The notes: generated by a model from the sequence alone, not told the origin. A DNA stretch of 64,000 nucleotides from Patagioenas fasciata (GCF_037038585.1 NC_092525.1:27120367-27184366), one strand, 5' to 3'. Shown: positions 24,242-37,600, numbered from the stretch's first letter. A program made the numbers and translations.

Positions 24242-27200
24242 AGGTTGCAACCATTTCTGAGACAAATTTTGCTCAAAATGATGTGAGGATCTTACCACAT
24301 CCACAGCTGAAAATGAAAGCACAGACTTGAATTCAACACTAGAAGAACACCGCTCCAGAGCAGAGTCCAACATTTCCTATCTACTTACTAATACAGACCT
24401 GCATTATGACAGACATAGGAACAGTGAAGATATTTAATTTATCATCTTATTTCTAAAAAGGTTGGTTGGTTCTAGTTTTTTTTTAATTTCTTTGGTTTCC
24501 TAAACCCAACTGACCTTGTTGCATGGTGGGTTCTAAATACAGGTGAGAGAAGGTTTGGTCCCTCTGTGCCCTTTCACGCAGGCTAATTTTTTGATGTTCC
24601 CTCCACTCATATCCCTTTTTGGCACAGCAGATTGGAAGCCCTGGCTCATACAACATTCTGTTAAAAGCAACCCAAAGTCTAGAAGCATTTCTACATGCCC
24701 TCCAGCATTACCTGTATATAATCTCCACTTACTCTGTGGATTAGGAGGAGGTTTTTTCCTTTCTGTTTGTAGAATAGCTAGTGTGATAGAGTGTTTGGGG
24801 CTTTAAGTCACACTGAAGGGCTGCAACATGGCAAGTCTTTTAAATGCTGTATATCCTTCTTGTTCATTTTCCCTTTCTGTTGTTTAAGGGTTGTGCAAAA
24901 AACAAGTACGCATTGCCTAGCATTATTTTCAATATTACTCACCATTACCAACATTAAAACACAAGCAGTCTTACTGACACAAGTTCTTCCTGCCAAATCA
25001 TAAAAAAACTATTCCAAACAACCACGATAACTGAATCAAGGAGCATCTTCCTTCTCTGAGTCAGAAAGAAGCTCGCCTGCATTCTTACGAGTTATTTTGT
25101 CTTCCTTTCATATGAAACACCCAAGCAGTAGATAAAAACTGCATATACATGATGCAACAAGAAACGTATATCATACAAAAAACTAAAAAAAAAAAAAATT
25201 TAAAACTTTCAGTTAAGGAACATTCACATTTCTGGTCAGAATCTGGTATCTCTACTCACACTACACAACCTATTTTTACCCAGTTATCAGATTGAAATGT
25301 AAATACATACCTTAAAATGGAAAAAATCATTAAGAGCAGAAAGAGAAGTCAGAAACTAAGGAGAACGATGCAATCCATAAGTGACAAAAACCATATATCC
25401 TCATCCCTAGTATATTCAGCGTACTGACATACTTCCAGACCAACTCTGTTGACTTTTGTAAATGCAAATGTACCCTATTAGTCATAGTAAAGGTATAGTA
25501 TAGGTTTATAAATAGAAATATTTAAGGCATCTCACAATGATACAGGTCATATAGTGACTTACAGTCTTAGAAGGTATTGCAGATAAAAACAAAGAGGTAG
25601 CACGCATACTTCCACTAAGTAACACAAAGCACCAAGAAATGCACATATTAGACTGATATCTGAGCATATGAAACATCAGCATTCAATGATGCAAAGGTGG
25701 ACCTCTCAGTGCCTCTACCACAGGGTATCTTTCCAGAATAGAACATCCTTTTCCTAAGAGAAGCAGTATTTTGCTCAAAAATCAGTTTGCTACTTAATGT
25801 ATGTAATTACTGTCTAGTGTGCAAGTTAAAGAACTGGGTGTAGCTAACACAAGTAACCACAGACATTTTTATTATAAGGATATTCCTGCAAGCAGTTTAT
25901 ATAAGCCATCTATTTAAATCCTGAAGCAAGGCTGACAAACACTCTGACAAAATAAGAAAATACAAGAGCATGAAGTGCCAGCAGAACATAACTATTATCC
26001 CCATAATGAAACTAATCAAGAAACTGAAAACTAACTCTAAATGCAACAAGATGAAGACTTCAGACAGAAGACTGTAACAGAATAACATCCTCTCTTTGGC
26101 TTAAACAAAGAGTAAAGTCAGAATACCTGATAATTTTTCACATATTTGATACATCATGGTATTAGGACTCTCTTTTTATTTTTTTATCAGAACCAAGTTT
26201 TTAAATACTGCCATTCATAAAATGAAAACAAATATCGTCCTGTCTTCTTTCCAAGCATCTCACAGAACCTGTATTACAAAGCTGACATGATCCACAGTAG
26301 TTCAGTAGCAGCAGCACTGCTGGGTGCATCACCTGTGCACTCAGTTCTCAAGTATAAACAGGAATAACTGTCTTCTCATTCTAAGTCTACAGCTGAACAA
26401 CATACAGCTACAACCTGTATAAACTGTAAAAGTGCAGGATGAACACATACTGTAGTGAAAAGAACACATTTTTTCTTATTGTTTGCTTCCCATAAACACA
26501 GTTTATTTATGGCACACAACCTATGCAGATTTAAGGAAAAAAAATATTTATTGAGGTGCCAAGTTGTAAATTGTTTGCATATTTATTCTGACATCTGGGA
26601 GGCAGGTGCAAATCTATTCAAAGCTAGTCAACACATTTTCTTCAGTCTCTGTGGTGAATACTGAACTGCAGCCCATTTTGCCCCCACTGTCCACAGCTTT
26701 ATCCTCTGTATATGCGCACTATCACGCAAATACAATTGGGCACAATAGCATATCCTGACCTCTAACAAACCAACAATCACTAGGTAGGGGACTGGCTCCA
26801 AAGTGTTGCACGCAAGGTACAAAATTCTTAAAAGGATACTAGCAGGACAATGTTAGAAAAAAATGTAGTAAACAGAAATAGTAAAGAAAGGCTTATTTAT
26901 AGGTCATGTATAGTTTATACTCTCTGTAATTCAGCTGCATCAAAGTTTTTCCTTCCTATTAGTAAAAGGTTTATAATATACAGAAGTTTTATTATATGAA
27001 CAAGAATCATATTCTTCAAACACTGCCAAATTTGAGTCCCAAGAGGCAGCTTGATGTTAATCACCTGATCAATATTACATTTGTTTCAGACCACCTCTCA
27101 CCAGTTTATCCACCTTTTTCCTGTATTTTATACTCCTAATATTGTGGTCTTCCACAAAATAATACTTTATTTTTTTATATGATCATTTGCATTGTTGACT

Positions 27201-28936
27201 TACTATTAAATGGGTAAATAACAGTTAAGGGGTTTTTTTCTTCACCTGGTATCTCTCTGTTCTTTCATTCACACAAATAGTAACAGCAATAACAGGCTGA
27301 TCTTTCAGGAAGTCATAAGATCAATACTTATTCCTTAAATATAAACAATTTCGTTAAGATGTTAACCTTAAAAACTACTAAAACCAAGACCATAGTTACC
27401 AGATCTTGGCAGGAACAACTAAGTTGTGGAAAGGGAAACCAACTGCACAACTGCTACAAAAAACTGGATGACAAAAAGAAAAAAGTACAAATATATCTGC
27501 TATTAAATTTAAAAAGCAGAAAATTAGGAGAAACTAAAAATTATCCTGTCTTAACCAAAACAGAAGAAGGCAGATAAATTGTGTAAAACAAGAAAAACTC
27601 CCTACATGTTCAACAGTTAAAACTATGGACAGATAGCATTTATTTTTAGAAAAAACCACGTATTTCTTAATAGAACTTCTCCTTCCTAACTAGTGGGGAG
27701 CCAAGCCGCTCTCCAGATCATATTGCCCACTGGGATCAGAAGAACACCGGTTCAGAAAACTGGTCTGCTGTCACTTGTTGACAAGAAAAGGCTGATAATT
27801 TATACTAGAAACAGTTCCAGCAAAATAAGTTCCCATCTTGACCAAGCATCAGAGGTAAGACTAATTTTCAAAATTGTGTTGTTCTCCTCGATAACATGCC
27901 AAAAGAAATACGTTTTCTATGTTTTTGCAATGCTTTTACTCAACATTCAAAGTAAAAGAGATTGGCTTGCTGACTACCAGAAGTGGTGTAAGTGAAGAAA
28001 GAACTGTTGTCTCTAAATAGCTCAGAGAAAAAAAAAAAACCAAAACACTAAAGCCAAGTGACAATGAGAGCACAAGACCAAAATGGTAGAATGTCTATCA
28101 ATGCCATTTTAAAAATTACTTTGACCTTTTAACCATCAAGTTATGATGAAATTCTCCAGTAAGAGTAGCAGGAATGTACAATCAATCCTAAGTAGTTTTA
28201 AGATGCTTGAAAGAGTTACAAGAGCATTTAAACAAAGCAAAAGACACGATCCACATAGGTTCCTTCCAGTCAAATAAAGTTCTCTTAAGTTTCAGGGAAG
28301 TTTTGTGTCCACTTTATATGCAAGTAACTGAAAGTATAAAATCCTTTGATCTGAAGATGAATGTATAACCACAGTTCAGAAGTCTAGCTAACCATTAATG
28401 GAACTAGTAGGAAGGAACAGGCCTACAAATTAAACACACAATAAAAATATAAAATTATGACTTAAACAAAAGGTGTAAAGTTTTCAGACAACATTTACGG
28501 AGGAATGGGAATCTTTTAACTGATCTTTTTGAGATGTAAGACTCCACATTTTCTGCTGATTTTTGAGATGGCTGTGCAGCTCTCCATGGCAACCCAGGAT
28601 GCCTGCAGCCTGCTAGAGAACCTAACAGGAACAGCACACTGTGCTGAAAAGGCTTCTAGAGCAGAAGAAAGGCCACAACTTCAAGGTGGGATAAAATCTG
28701 TGTCTCTGCAATCATTTCAATAAAGGGATAGAGAAAAATTACTGATTACCTATGCTTCTTTGTTCAAAACCTGAATAACCAAAAGAGGAGGAACTGGGCT
28801 AGCAAAGGTTTAACTGACAAATAAGATCAGATGCGTTACAATGTCAGTACAGATATGCTGCAACATACTAACTCGAATTCTTAGAGAGTTCAGAGGTTGT
28901 TCCCTGAATGCTTCACTCTTCACAGTACGTTTGTGA

Positions 28937-28962
28937 GTCCTTTATATTAGTATATAAAGGAC
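28937..28962. repeat. Perfect 10-bp inverted repeat, 6-nt loop
   Basis: GTCCTTTATA, loop TTAGTA, TATAAAGGAC. It lies about 130 bp outside the CpG island. Confidence 0.85.
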
Positions 28963-29626
28963 CTGTTATATTAATAGACTGTTTCATTCCCTCCCTTTAA
29001 AATTTTATTTAGTATTTATCATTTTTATCCATCTTATTAAGCACAACACAACCGATTAAAGGTATCTAACGCGATGCCGTTTCGCTCTCGACTCATTGCA
29101 GAGAGCCAAGAGTGACCTCTCTCTCAGTGGCACTAAGCAGGTCGGACAGACACGTCCCGCTGTTGTTCCCCGAGGGAGGGCAGCGGCAGCCACAGGCGGC
29201 TTCTCCAGTCGAATGCCAGGGTTCAGGCACTCGCGGTCGCTCTCCAAGGCTGACCGCACGGTGAGGGCACGCCAGGCCGCGCAGCGGCAGCTCGGCGATG
29301 AAGGCCGCTGCAGCCTTGTGAAGCCGGGACCAAAGGAGCCGGCGCTGCCGCCGGAGCGCAGCTCGGCGCCGCTCGACCTCGCGCGGCTGCTGACTGGCGG
29401 CGGGGCCCGCCGGTCCCACTGGCCCAGGCGGCCCCGCGCGGCTCGGCCACTGCCCGCCGCAAACCGCCCTTCCCAGCAGCCGGCGCTCTCCGCCGCGCCC
29501 AGGACGCGACCCCCGCCCCCGGCGGCTGCGCAGCGGTGACGAGCGGCTGGTGCTGCCAGCGCCGCTGGCCGCCCGGCCCGCTCCTCAGCTGCCGCCGGCG
29601 CCGCTTCCCGCCCGGCCGCTTCTCAC

Positions 29627-29800
29627 CTGCCGCCGCGCGCTCACGGGCCGGCGCGCACCCGCTGCCCCGCGACTCCCAGCGCGAGCGCCGCAGCGGAGAG
29701 CGCGGGGCCGGGCCCGCCCACGCGAAGCCGCTCTTCGAACCCACCAATCCCCGCGCGCGGCCAACGGCTCTGCGCACGCTCCGCCCCGCCGCCGGAAGGC
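29627..29800 (-). other. GPSM2: Probable GPSM2 non-coding exon 1 (5' end approximate)
   Basis: Within the CpG island the minus strand shows GGCAG|GTGAGA, with the donor GT at 29626-29625, a near-consensus splice donor. Its position and strand fit a GPSM2 5' UTR exon. The transcription start is not visible from sequence, so the upper bound is a guess. Confidence 0.45.
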
Positions 29801-29817
29801 CGCATCATTCACACGGA

Positions 29818-29822
29818 CCAAT
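29818..29822 (+). promoter_or_regulatory. CCAAT box (NF-Y type)
   Basis: ACCAATGG, close to the NF-Y consensus, lies 10 bases before the first GC box. A second CCAAT occurs at 29744-29748 in ACCAATCC. Placement between the putative divergent starts supports a role in the shared promoter. Confidence 0.5.
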
Positions 29823-29831
29823 GGGGAGGGA

Positions 29832-29862
29832 GGGGGCGGGCACAGACGGAGCCGGGGGCGGG
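29832..29862 (+). promoter_or_regulatory. Pair of GC boxes (Sp1/KLF type)
   Basis: GGGGGCGGG occurs twice within 31 bp, at 29832-29840 and 29854-29862. Sp1-type sites next to a CCAAT box are typical of TATA-less CpG-island promoters. Confidence 0.5.
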
Positions 29863-29989
29863 AGCGGCGCAACAGCTGCCGGAGGGGGCACAGCCCGGCC
29901 CGCCCAGCCCCGCAGGGAACCGGACACCTGAGCGCAGCCGGGCCAGCCCCGGCCCGAGAGCTCCAATGAAGCAGCAGCCACTGCTCCGT

Positions 29990-30190
29990 GTCAGCAGAAC
30001 CGCGCTGATAGGGGAGCGGGACCGCAGAGAAGATGAAACGATGTATTGTGTGAAGCTGAGAAAACTCTGCATTACTTCGGTATCATACTCGGCCGTTGCG
30101 TTTTACCCAAAGAAATGGGGCAAGAAATAAAAGTTTGGTGATTTTTCCCTGGTGCAGAAGCTGAAGAAGCAGAAGAAGCAGTTCATGGTG
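29990..30190 (+). other. AKNAD1: Probable AKNAD1 exon 1 (mostly 5' UTR)
   Basis: Plus-strand sequence just beyond the CpG island, ending at a donor GTG|GTAAGG at 30191. A second donor-like site, GTAAG|GTAAAG, lies five bases on. The first donor would join ATG GTG in frame to the AKNAD1 frame at 30544. The transcription start is a guess. Confidence 0.4.
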
Positions 30191-30543
30191 GTAAGGTAAA
30201 GTATGAGAAACCATACTTCATTACTTTTTTTTTAAACTGCGATTGAGTTCTAGTGCACTATTGTCTCTATTACCAAGTGGTTTTGGCTACTGTCCTAGAG
30301 CAGGATTAATCAGCAAGGACAGTTACCTGGCACTAAACTCAGTTCTCCTCTTCTGATGCTTTTGTCATTTGTCTTTATCTCCTCCAGCAGTTAATCCAGA
30401 GTTTACACTAGTGTAAATATTAAAACATCTATGTCAGGAGATTAATTCTAAAAAAACCTGTAATAGGTACAAGACGTAAGTATTAATAGATCTCATTCTC
30501 AAATGTATGAGTAATAACTATTTTATACTTAAATACCTTACAG

Positions 30544-31692
30544 ACTTTGATCCATGCAAGAATAACAGCTCTACCCAAAAATCAGAGAAGCCATGACATG
30601 TGTGTTCTATGTAAACTGGATATGGAGACTGTGAAAAAGTGCAAACAGTCATACTGGATGAAAACCCAAACAAGCAGCTCATTTTCAGATGAATTAGGCT
30701 GCATTCCAGATGCAACTGATGAGGAACAAGATGACTTACCTTATGATGGAGATGTAGGAATATCCTGTAAATACAATAATAATTCAGGTAATTTGAGTGA
30801 GTATACTTGTACAAAACATATTTCTGGTATTTTAAGCTTATCCTGTTCTGAAGATAACAAAAACATAAAAGCTACAGCAAGTTATGAAACTCATCTACAG
30901 CCTGAAGAATTCTTCAAGCACCACAGAGGTGCCACAGGAACAATGGGACATTCAGATGCAGAGCCTGGGAGTGAAGCTTCCTTTATGAAGGAATTATCTG
31001 CTTGTGGTTTCAGTAAACCAGATACCAAAGAACATCCAGGTAACTCAAAAATGTCCAGTGTCCTTCTGCGTCATTTTTCTATGGGAGAGTTAATAAGCAC
31101 CTGCCAGTTAATTGAATGCGAGACAATACCTGAGACATCCTTGACTGAAAGTATCAATGACACCATGCATAAACCTGAGCCTTCAGAACACGTCAAAGGC
31201 CCTTTAGTACATGAACAATGGGCAACCAGCTTTGAAAAGCATCACTTAGAAATGCATGAGGAAGCAAACGCTGGTGATAAAAATAAAAATTGGCTAAATG
31301 AAAACAGATGCGTTTCAAATAAACCTATTTCTTCTACTGGTAAGTGTGGGGGCAGACAAGAAAATTCACAATCGGTCAAAGAGAAAGAAGATACACACAT
31401 CTTTCCACACATGAAAGAAGACAGGGACCTGTTTAAAAAAACAGTTTCACCTCACGAGCTCAAATATTGCCAAAGTCAAGCTCACTATGGCCTTCCTGAC
31501 TTCTCTGAAGTACAGAACAGCAGTGACAGTATTAATGCAGTTCCTACAACTGAAAGAGCAAAATCCTCCCCTCTTTCACTACATAAATCACTAGTTGTGA
31601 ACAACATTCTAGAAAATAAGAACTATTTCAATTCTGCTGAAGTAGAGAATCAAGAAGAAATGAGCATTCCAGAAGTGGTGCAACAGCTAGAG
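30544..31692 (+). CDS. AKNAD1: AKNAD1 large N-terminal exon
   Basis: Acceptor ataccttacag at 30541-30543 and donor CTAGAG|GTAATT. The frame is open from the first base of the exon, so residues before the ATG at 30598 are coding only if an upstream exon is used. Ser/Glu/Asp-rich and probably disordered, with CVLC near the N-terminus and DDLPYDGD shortly after. It ends MSIPEVVQQLE, where the helical part of the protein begins. Confidence 0.88.
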
Positions 31693-34600
31693 GTAATTAA
31701 GATGCTTTAAGAAATTAAGACTTGGTAAAGTGGTTTCCCATAAGAGCATATTCTGTGTCCAATGAAATAGAACATCGAGTTCATTCAGGCAGTCTATAGG
31801 TATCAGCAAGTGTCTCTCTTTAGTCAACAACTGCTTTCACAAAATTTTGTGGAACTCAGTTTATCTGGAACTTTCATTGCCAAATATTTAAGGATGCTCT
31901 TGAGTATTATTTGTAATTATAAAGCATCCTATCAAGTCAATCAAGAAATTCACTATAAATTGTTGTATTTTGATAATTATGTTAATGTTCAAATTCACCC
32001 AAAACACTTGAAAGTTTTTTTTAAAAATATATTTTTAGACTGTGCCTGTGTTTATGTTAAAGACATCTTTGCATTTTTCACATCTTAAACACTCTCCAAC
32101 TATTTAAACTGGTGTTTACTGACAAGTCAATTCTTTTTAAAGGATTTGACAACAATATTTTTCCTATTGTGGTTTCTTTTAAAGTTTGTTTGTAATTAGA
32201 TAATGATTTCCCAATTTCATGTCCTGCCATGGAGTTCACTCACAGAGCTATCCAGATGCTCAAGTCCATTCCTAGATTTATTATCTTAGTAAATCGTTCA
32301 AGATGTAACAAGTTTTAATAGTTTTCCCTCTTATTTCCTTGGCTGCAAACAAGATGCTGAAACAGCATGACAATACCCAGAATCATCATGATCATTTGAG
32401 ACTGAATCCTAAGGTAGATCTCTCAAAATACCCCCAAAAACTATTTTGTCACCTTCTTATTGCATTTTCCATTGATACAAATCATCTTTACTTTTTCGCA
32501 ACATAGAGTTGAAGCACTTTTTATACAATGAGACACTATGTCTATACCAAACTATAAACACAGAAAATTTTATGGTATCATTATAATAATCATTAATTTA
32601 ATAACTTGTCCTATGTATTTTGCATTATTTCTATTTTTGTATGTCCACAAGTGTTCTACACATTGTGTCTATATTCAAAGTTTCATTTTAACAGATACCT
32701 CCTCAGTCAGACTCTCCGAACGCCAGCACTGCCATTCACTCCGGACACACTGGGAAATCCTCTGATGTCTTTACACTACATGCTCCTATCCCTATACAAT
32801 CTACACGTGGTTTGTCTAAAGCAAGTAAATAAAGTTACAGTAACTATGCAAATGACTGTTTTATGTAATTTGATAGCACTTTTGGGCAGACATTCCAACT
32901 GATTGTTCTTACCTTGTATCATGCAGGCTTACAGTGTGGAACAGCAACATCAGAATTACCACCAGCTGGTACACTAGAAACCCACTGTCTATATCCTTGT
33001 CATTTACTGCCAGAACTAACACTAGGAGAAAACATGTCTCAAACATTACAGGATCAAACAGATCAACTGATAAAGAAAGTAAAGAGCTCTGTTTCAATAT
33101 ATACTTTGCACTGATGCTCGAATTCTTTATTAATTTGGCATATTTGTTTTTAAAATCCCAAATAAAAGTCTAACATTTTGTCTTAAAGGTGGAAGATTTC
33201 TCTAAGCATATGACCCAAGAGACATTCTTTGTACAAGACAACTATCTGGTAAATTAATGTATATATTTTGAATTAACAGAAATGTACTTGAGATGGCTGT
33301 AGACTCACAATTTTCTGGCAAGATGCTGCATGTTTTCCTCAAACAGACATTTAAAAATACCCTCTCAATCACAGACTGAAATAATGAGATTAAGAGGCAA
33401 AAATGAAGCTTTTCAGTAGATAAAACAGATTTAGGAATTCGGTCAAGTATTACAACTCTCAACTATTAGTGAAAGACCTTAAGTTGCCCTATAAATTATG
33501 AATTTTGACATGTGGGGTATCAGTTCAGAAGTCATGGATTAATATTTTATGTGCACGCCAGCACAGTGCTGGGTGGACATAAAGATGCAGTCCTGTTCAG
33601 TTCAGAGCAGTAGAAAAATCATTGCCAGCATCACCACAAATAGCATAAGTAGCTGTCACTATGGCTTACTGAATCATAATGACATTTACTATTGAATTAT
33701 TTCTTATTGGTGAAGGCATTAAATCAATTGAAAAGATACCTCGCTGACCTGGAAAGGAATTACTTAACAGCTAGAGAAGAGCACCATAACTTACAGCTGC
33801 AGAACTACAAGGACAAGTCTATCAACATTGGAGAGTTTGATCCTGAAAGGTTAGAAGTGCTAAGTAGTACATCAGTATCTTAAATGTTGAGTGTCTTACA
33901 ACCATTACTTAATTTATCCATTAGAATTTTTCTGAAGTGAAAAGATTATCTTAATGTGATACGTGGTAAACCAGAAGTGATTTGGCCAAAATTCATCTTG
34001 GGCTTGACATAGCCCAGTTATAATTAGAATAGCAAATGGATTAATTCAAGTTCTTAAAAGTGACACTGTGAACTCAAATTATTTTTTTTTCACATAGGAA
34101 GTGTACTGCAGTGCCCAATATGGTTATCATACTAATAAATAAAGTATCTTTATACACATTTCACTAACTGTATGTTACAATTGAGTTTAGAAAGGTGGAA
34201 GGGGAAATATTTAGACTTGGCATGCTGCTTGAAGACATCCAAGAACAAACTGATGACAGCAAAAGCAACTTGTCGTCTTTGCTTACTTCTGATGAATCTG
34301 CCCATTCTTCATATTCTCTTTGTGAGGTAACCCAGTGAGTTTTATTATTTGAAGATTACATTATCCTCTTTTACTGATGCAAGCCTCAAGAACCTCAGTG
34401 TGGTCGTACTGTTTTATGTTCGCCTCTAATAAGAGCACGACGCTTTTAGGTAGTATGTTACTTCAACGAAAGTGGTTTTTCCATAAAATTATAAAACTTC
34501 ATAATATTTCATTAATTATAACAGAAACCTAAGTAAAAAAAAAATATAGCTATGCTTAATATTCTTAATCCCAGCTTCAAAAGCATCTATTTCAGAATGA

Positions 34601-37600
34601 GAAGATATGAGCAACTACTTTGACAAAGCTGTCTTTGTTTTGGGGAATTCATCACTGCCACTTAGTTGGAAGAAACATTACTTGGTTGGTCCAAGATTCT
34701 TATAATTCAGATTTACTAGAAGACCAAACATTATTGTGCTATAGAAAATTTAGTTTACTGCTAAGTATGGTAAAATTTTGTCCCAGATCATTAAATGCAC
34801 AAAAAATCATGTGGCCTTCTACAAATCTACAGATAAGTATCGCCAAATGTTTTCATAGTCAGCATTTTAGAAAACATTTTTCTCTGAATCCCAGAGTAGA
34901 AACACTCAGAAAATGCTGGCTGGTAGAAGTCACGTACTTGCAGTGCAGTGCCCACATACTACCTGTGTCTATGCTGTGCTTACCTTGTACAGAGCTCAGT
35001 AGTTTCAAGCATTGCTGATCCTCCCAAAAGAAGAGCTACCGAAACTGCATTTCTTCATGAGAACAATGAGAAGGACAAGAGTCAGACAACTGATCTAATC
35101 CTACCAACAAATCAGTTTGCTTTAGAAGGGGACAAGTGCAATCTTTGTCTTCACACGTAAGTGTAAACTTTCAAACCGCTGTTGAAGTTTTTGTAAAATT
35201 TACCTAAAGTTATTTGCTGAATATAAAAAATCAGGATCTCTGGAATCTCTGAAAAAAAGGGGAATATTCTCAGAATAAACTTTCACAGAATTCTATGACT
35301 ACATACCCAAGAACTCCTTCCAGCCTGGCATTCCTACCTTTCCTGGTCTTGTGGACCTGTAAGTATTCTCTGAAGCCAAAACACTACCATCAGTTTCACT
35401 AAGAGTTAAATCATACCTCTCTATAAAATTCACTGCAACCACACAAATTCAGGATGTGAATAATTAGTCAAAAGCACCATGCTAGCAAAAAATTATTAGC
35501 CAATATTTGTGTGATATTTTTAAATAAACAAGAAAAACGAGGAATGCAGATACTTACATAATTAACCACCAAAATTTTGTGAAACAATTTTAGAGACCAT
35601 CTCTGCTCCCCTGTGTTAATCATCTCAATGAGATTAGAAAAATAAAATAAATGCTTTCCCTTTGACCAATTCAGGTTACAAAAGAGAGCTGAATCAACTT
35701 CCAGAAGAGAAACGGAGCCCCGGGGAAAAGGTCTGCTAGCAAACAAGCATTCTTCCGACATAATGGTATGAGATCTGTTTCCATACTAACATTTTTCTTT
35801 TAAACTTAGATAACTTAATTCAGCTTTGAGATCACACAACAATTTTCTCTTCACTTTTTGCACAGCATGATGGCTCAGCTTTTGAGATACGGTAGCATAT
35901 CATAACCTGGCTGAATGGCTTTCCAAAGGAGAAATTTAAGGAAACAGACTCAAACATTTTTGAGATTTGTAATAAAGTTTGCTTCTCTCAAGACTCAACT
36001 GTCTTTACTAGCCTGCCTTTATTATTTGTTCAGCAAGCAAAAACCTACAAGCAATTGCTTGTCTACAAAAATATTTAATTTTAGGGCACTGAGAGAAATT
36101 AATATATGCTAATCCTTCTCAAAGCAACATGAAAACCTGTCTTGAATTCCAATTTCATACACAAAAAAGTGCTTGTATTTTGTCCAGTCTGCTCTACAGT
36201 TCAAATTTTAAATAGAGAAATCAAATTGCAGAGCTGATGGCAACTTAAAGTAACATAGATGTGATGTGCAACTGATGCCACTGTTCATGTTACCTGGTTC
36301 AATACACACACAGTAATATAAACAATTGTACATACTTTTTTTTGCCTTCTGGGTGCAGAGATTGCTTTCACCTGAGAAAAAATACACTGCTGAAGGTCTT
36401 GCATCCCATTGTCAGGGTGCATTAAGTCAAAAATTTAATGCTGATGACGAAAATACGAATGGGTAAGTGTATTACATATTTTGGCTAATCATAGACGTGG
36501 TTTTCTACAGCTAATGCATGTACACTGATAGATCTCTACACTGGACTCTGCATGAAACACTGAATAATGTCTTTAATACATATAAAATGAGAGGATGATC
36601 TGTTTTCAAGTTTATCACCTGTTAGTCACAAGAGGTGTGTGATATACCAGACTTCTGGAAAACTCCATCAATCTTATTAGAGAGGATTATATTCACATTA
36701 CAAAGTAGCCCAGCTCAGTGGATGGCTGTAAGGTTTATGCTGTTTAAATGGCAGAGTTATTTGAAAAGCATATTAAAAGAAGAGGCTTCTTTGTTCTCTA
36801 TTCAGTAATGCATGTCAGCATCTTGAGTTGGGATGACTGCAAAGTGTTCAGCTATAAAGAAATATTTGAAATTACCATTGTTGTGAACTGATCTGGTACG
36901 CCTGGAAGGAGATCGTATCGATGCACCTGCATATATTTCAAGTATAAGGGTCAATCTGTGAAGTTTCACTTACAGAAATGACAGAGTGGTAAAATAATTC
37001 CATGTGGATTATTCTAGAGTTTGAAATTTTGGCAAATTAAATCTCTGTGCAAAGCCAGATCTTATTAGACATGCAGTATAGAATAAGATTGATCAATAAT
37101 TTTAATGCAACATATGTGAACACAAATACATAGGATTTCATACTACTTTGCCATTCAAAGATGTGATCATCAAGACCTCTACTTTTAAGCATGTTTAAGA
37201 GGTCTGGTATGTCAGGGTACTATTGTTAGAATGTGGCCTTTAACTAAAGGGGGCATTATTTTGCAAGTGGCTAATTTTTAATTTAAGCCTCTACTTGCCA
37301 CCTTTTCAGATAATTTATACAGGTAGAGTCTTTTCTCTGAGTAAACTAATTTCTTCTAAGACATGGTCAAACATTAATATAATATGTTAATAAGGATCAT
37401 CATAAATGTATTAAGATACCATTCTGTTTTCATGCTCAAAGAAATAAAGATATCGAGGAAAGGAAGACTGGAACATGTTCACCGTTCATTCAGAGAAAAC
37501 CAACTGATTTATCAGATACCAACATGAGTAAGTAGTGATGGCAATACAAGGTCAGAACTGTGCTTATACATACTGTTGAATCCAGTTAAGAAATACACTC

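Larger units (their letters stand above)
17821..29626 (-). other. GPSM2: GPSM2 long first intron (about 11.8 kb)
   Basis: Inferred intron between the CpG-island donor at 29626-29625 and the acceptor just upstream of the coding ATG. It holds short local structures only: a TA-rich palindrome near 21193-21208, a 29-bp tandem duplication at 22421-22478 and a hairpin at 28937-28962. No additional coding exon was found. Its length fits the large first intron of mammalian GPSM2. Confidence 0.55.
29090..29990. promoter_or_regulatory. CpG island; likely bidirectional GPSM2/AKNAD1 promoter
   Basis: About 900 bp of dense CpG in otherwise AT-rich DNA, lying between the divergent genes GPSM2 (minus) and AKNAD1 (plus). 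It contains CCAAT at 29744-29748 and 29818-29822 and two GGGGGCGGG GC boxes near 29832-29840 and 29854-29862, with no TATA box. This is the usual makeup of an NF-Y/Sp1 housekeeping-type divergent promoter. Long open frames across it on both strands come from GC richness and are not genes. Confidence 0.8.

Noticed and set aside
29093-29969. Long open frames (up to 184 codons) on both strands in the CpG island
   Set aside because: All are Arg/Ala/Pro/Gly-rich, overlap each other in opposite strands, and come from GC richness with few stops. None resembles a known protein or shows splice support as coding.
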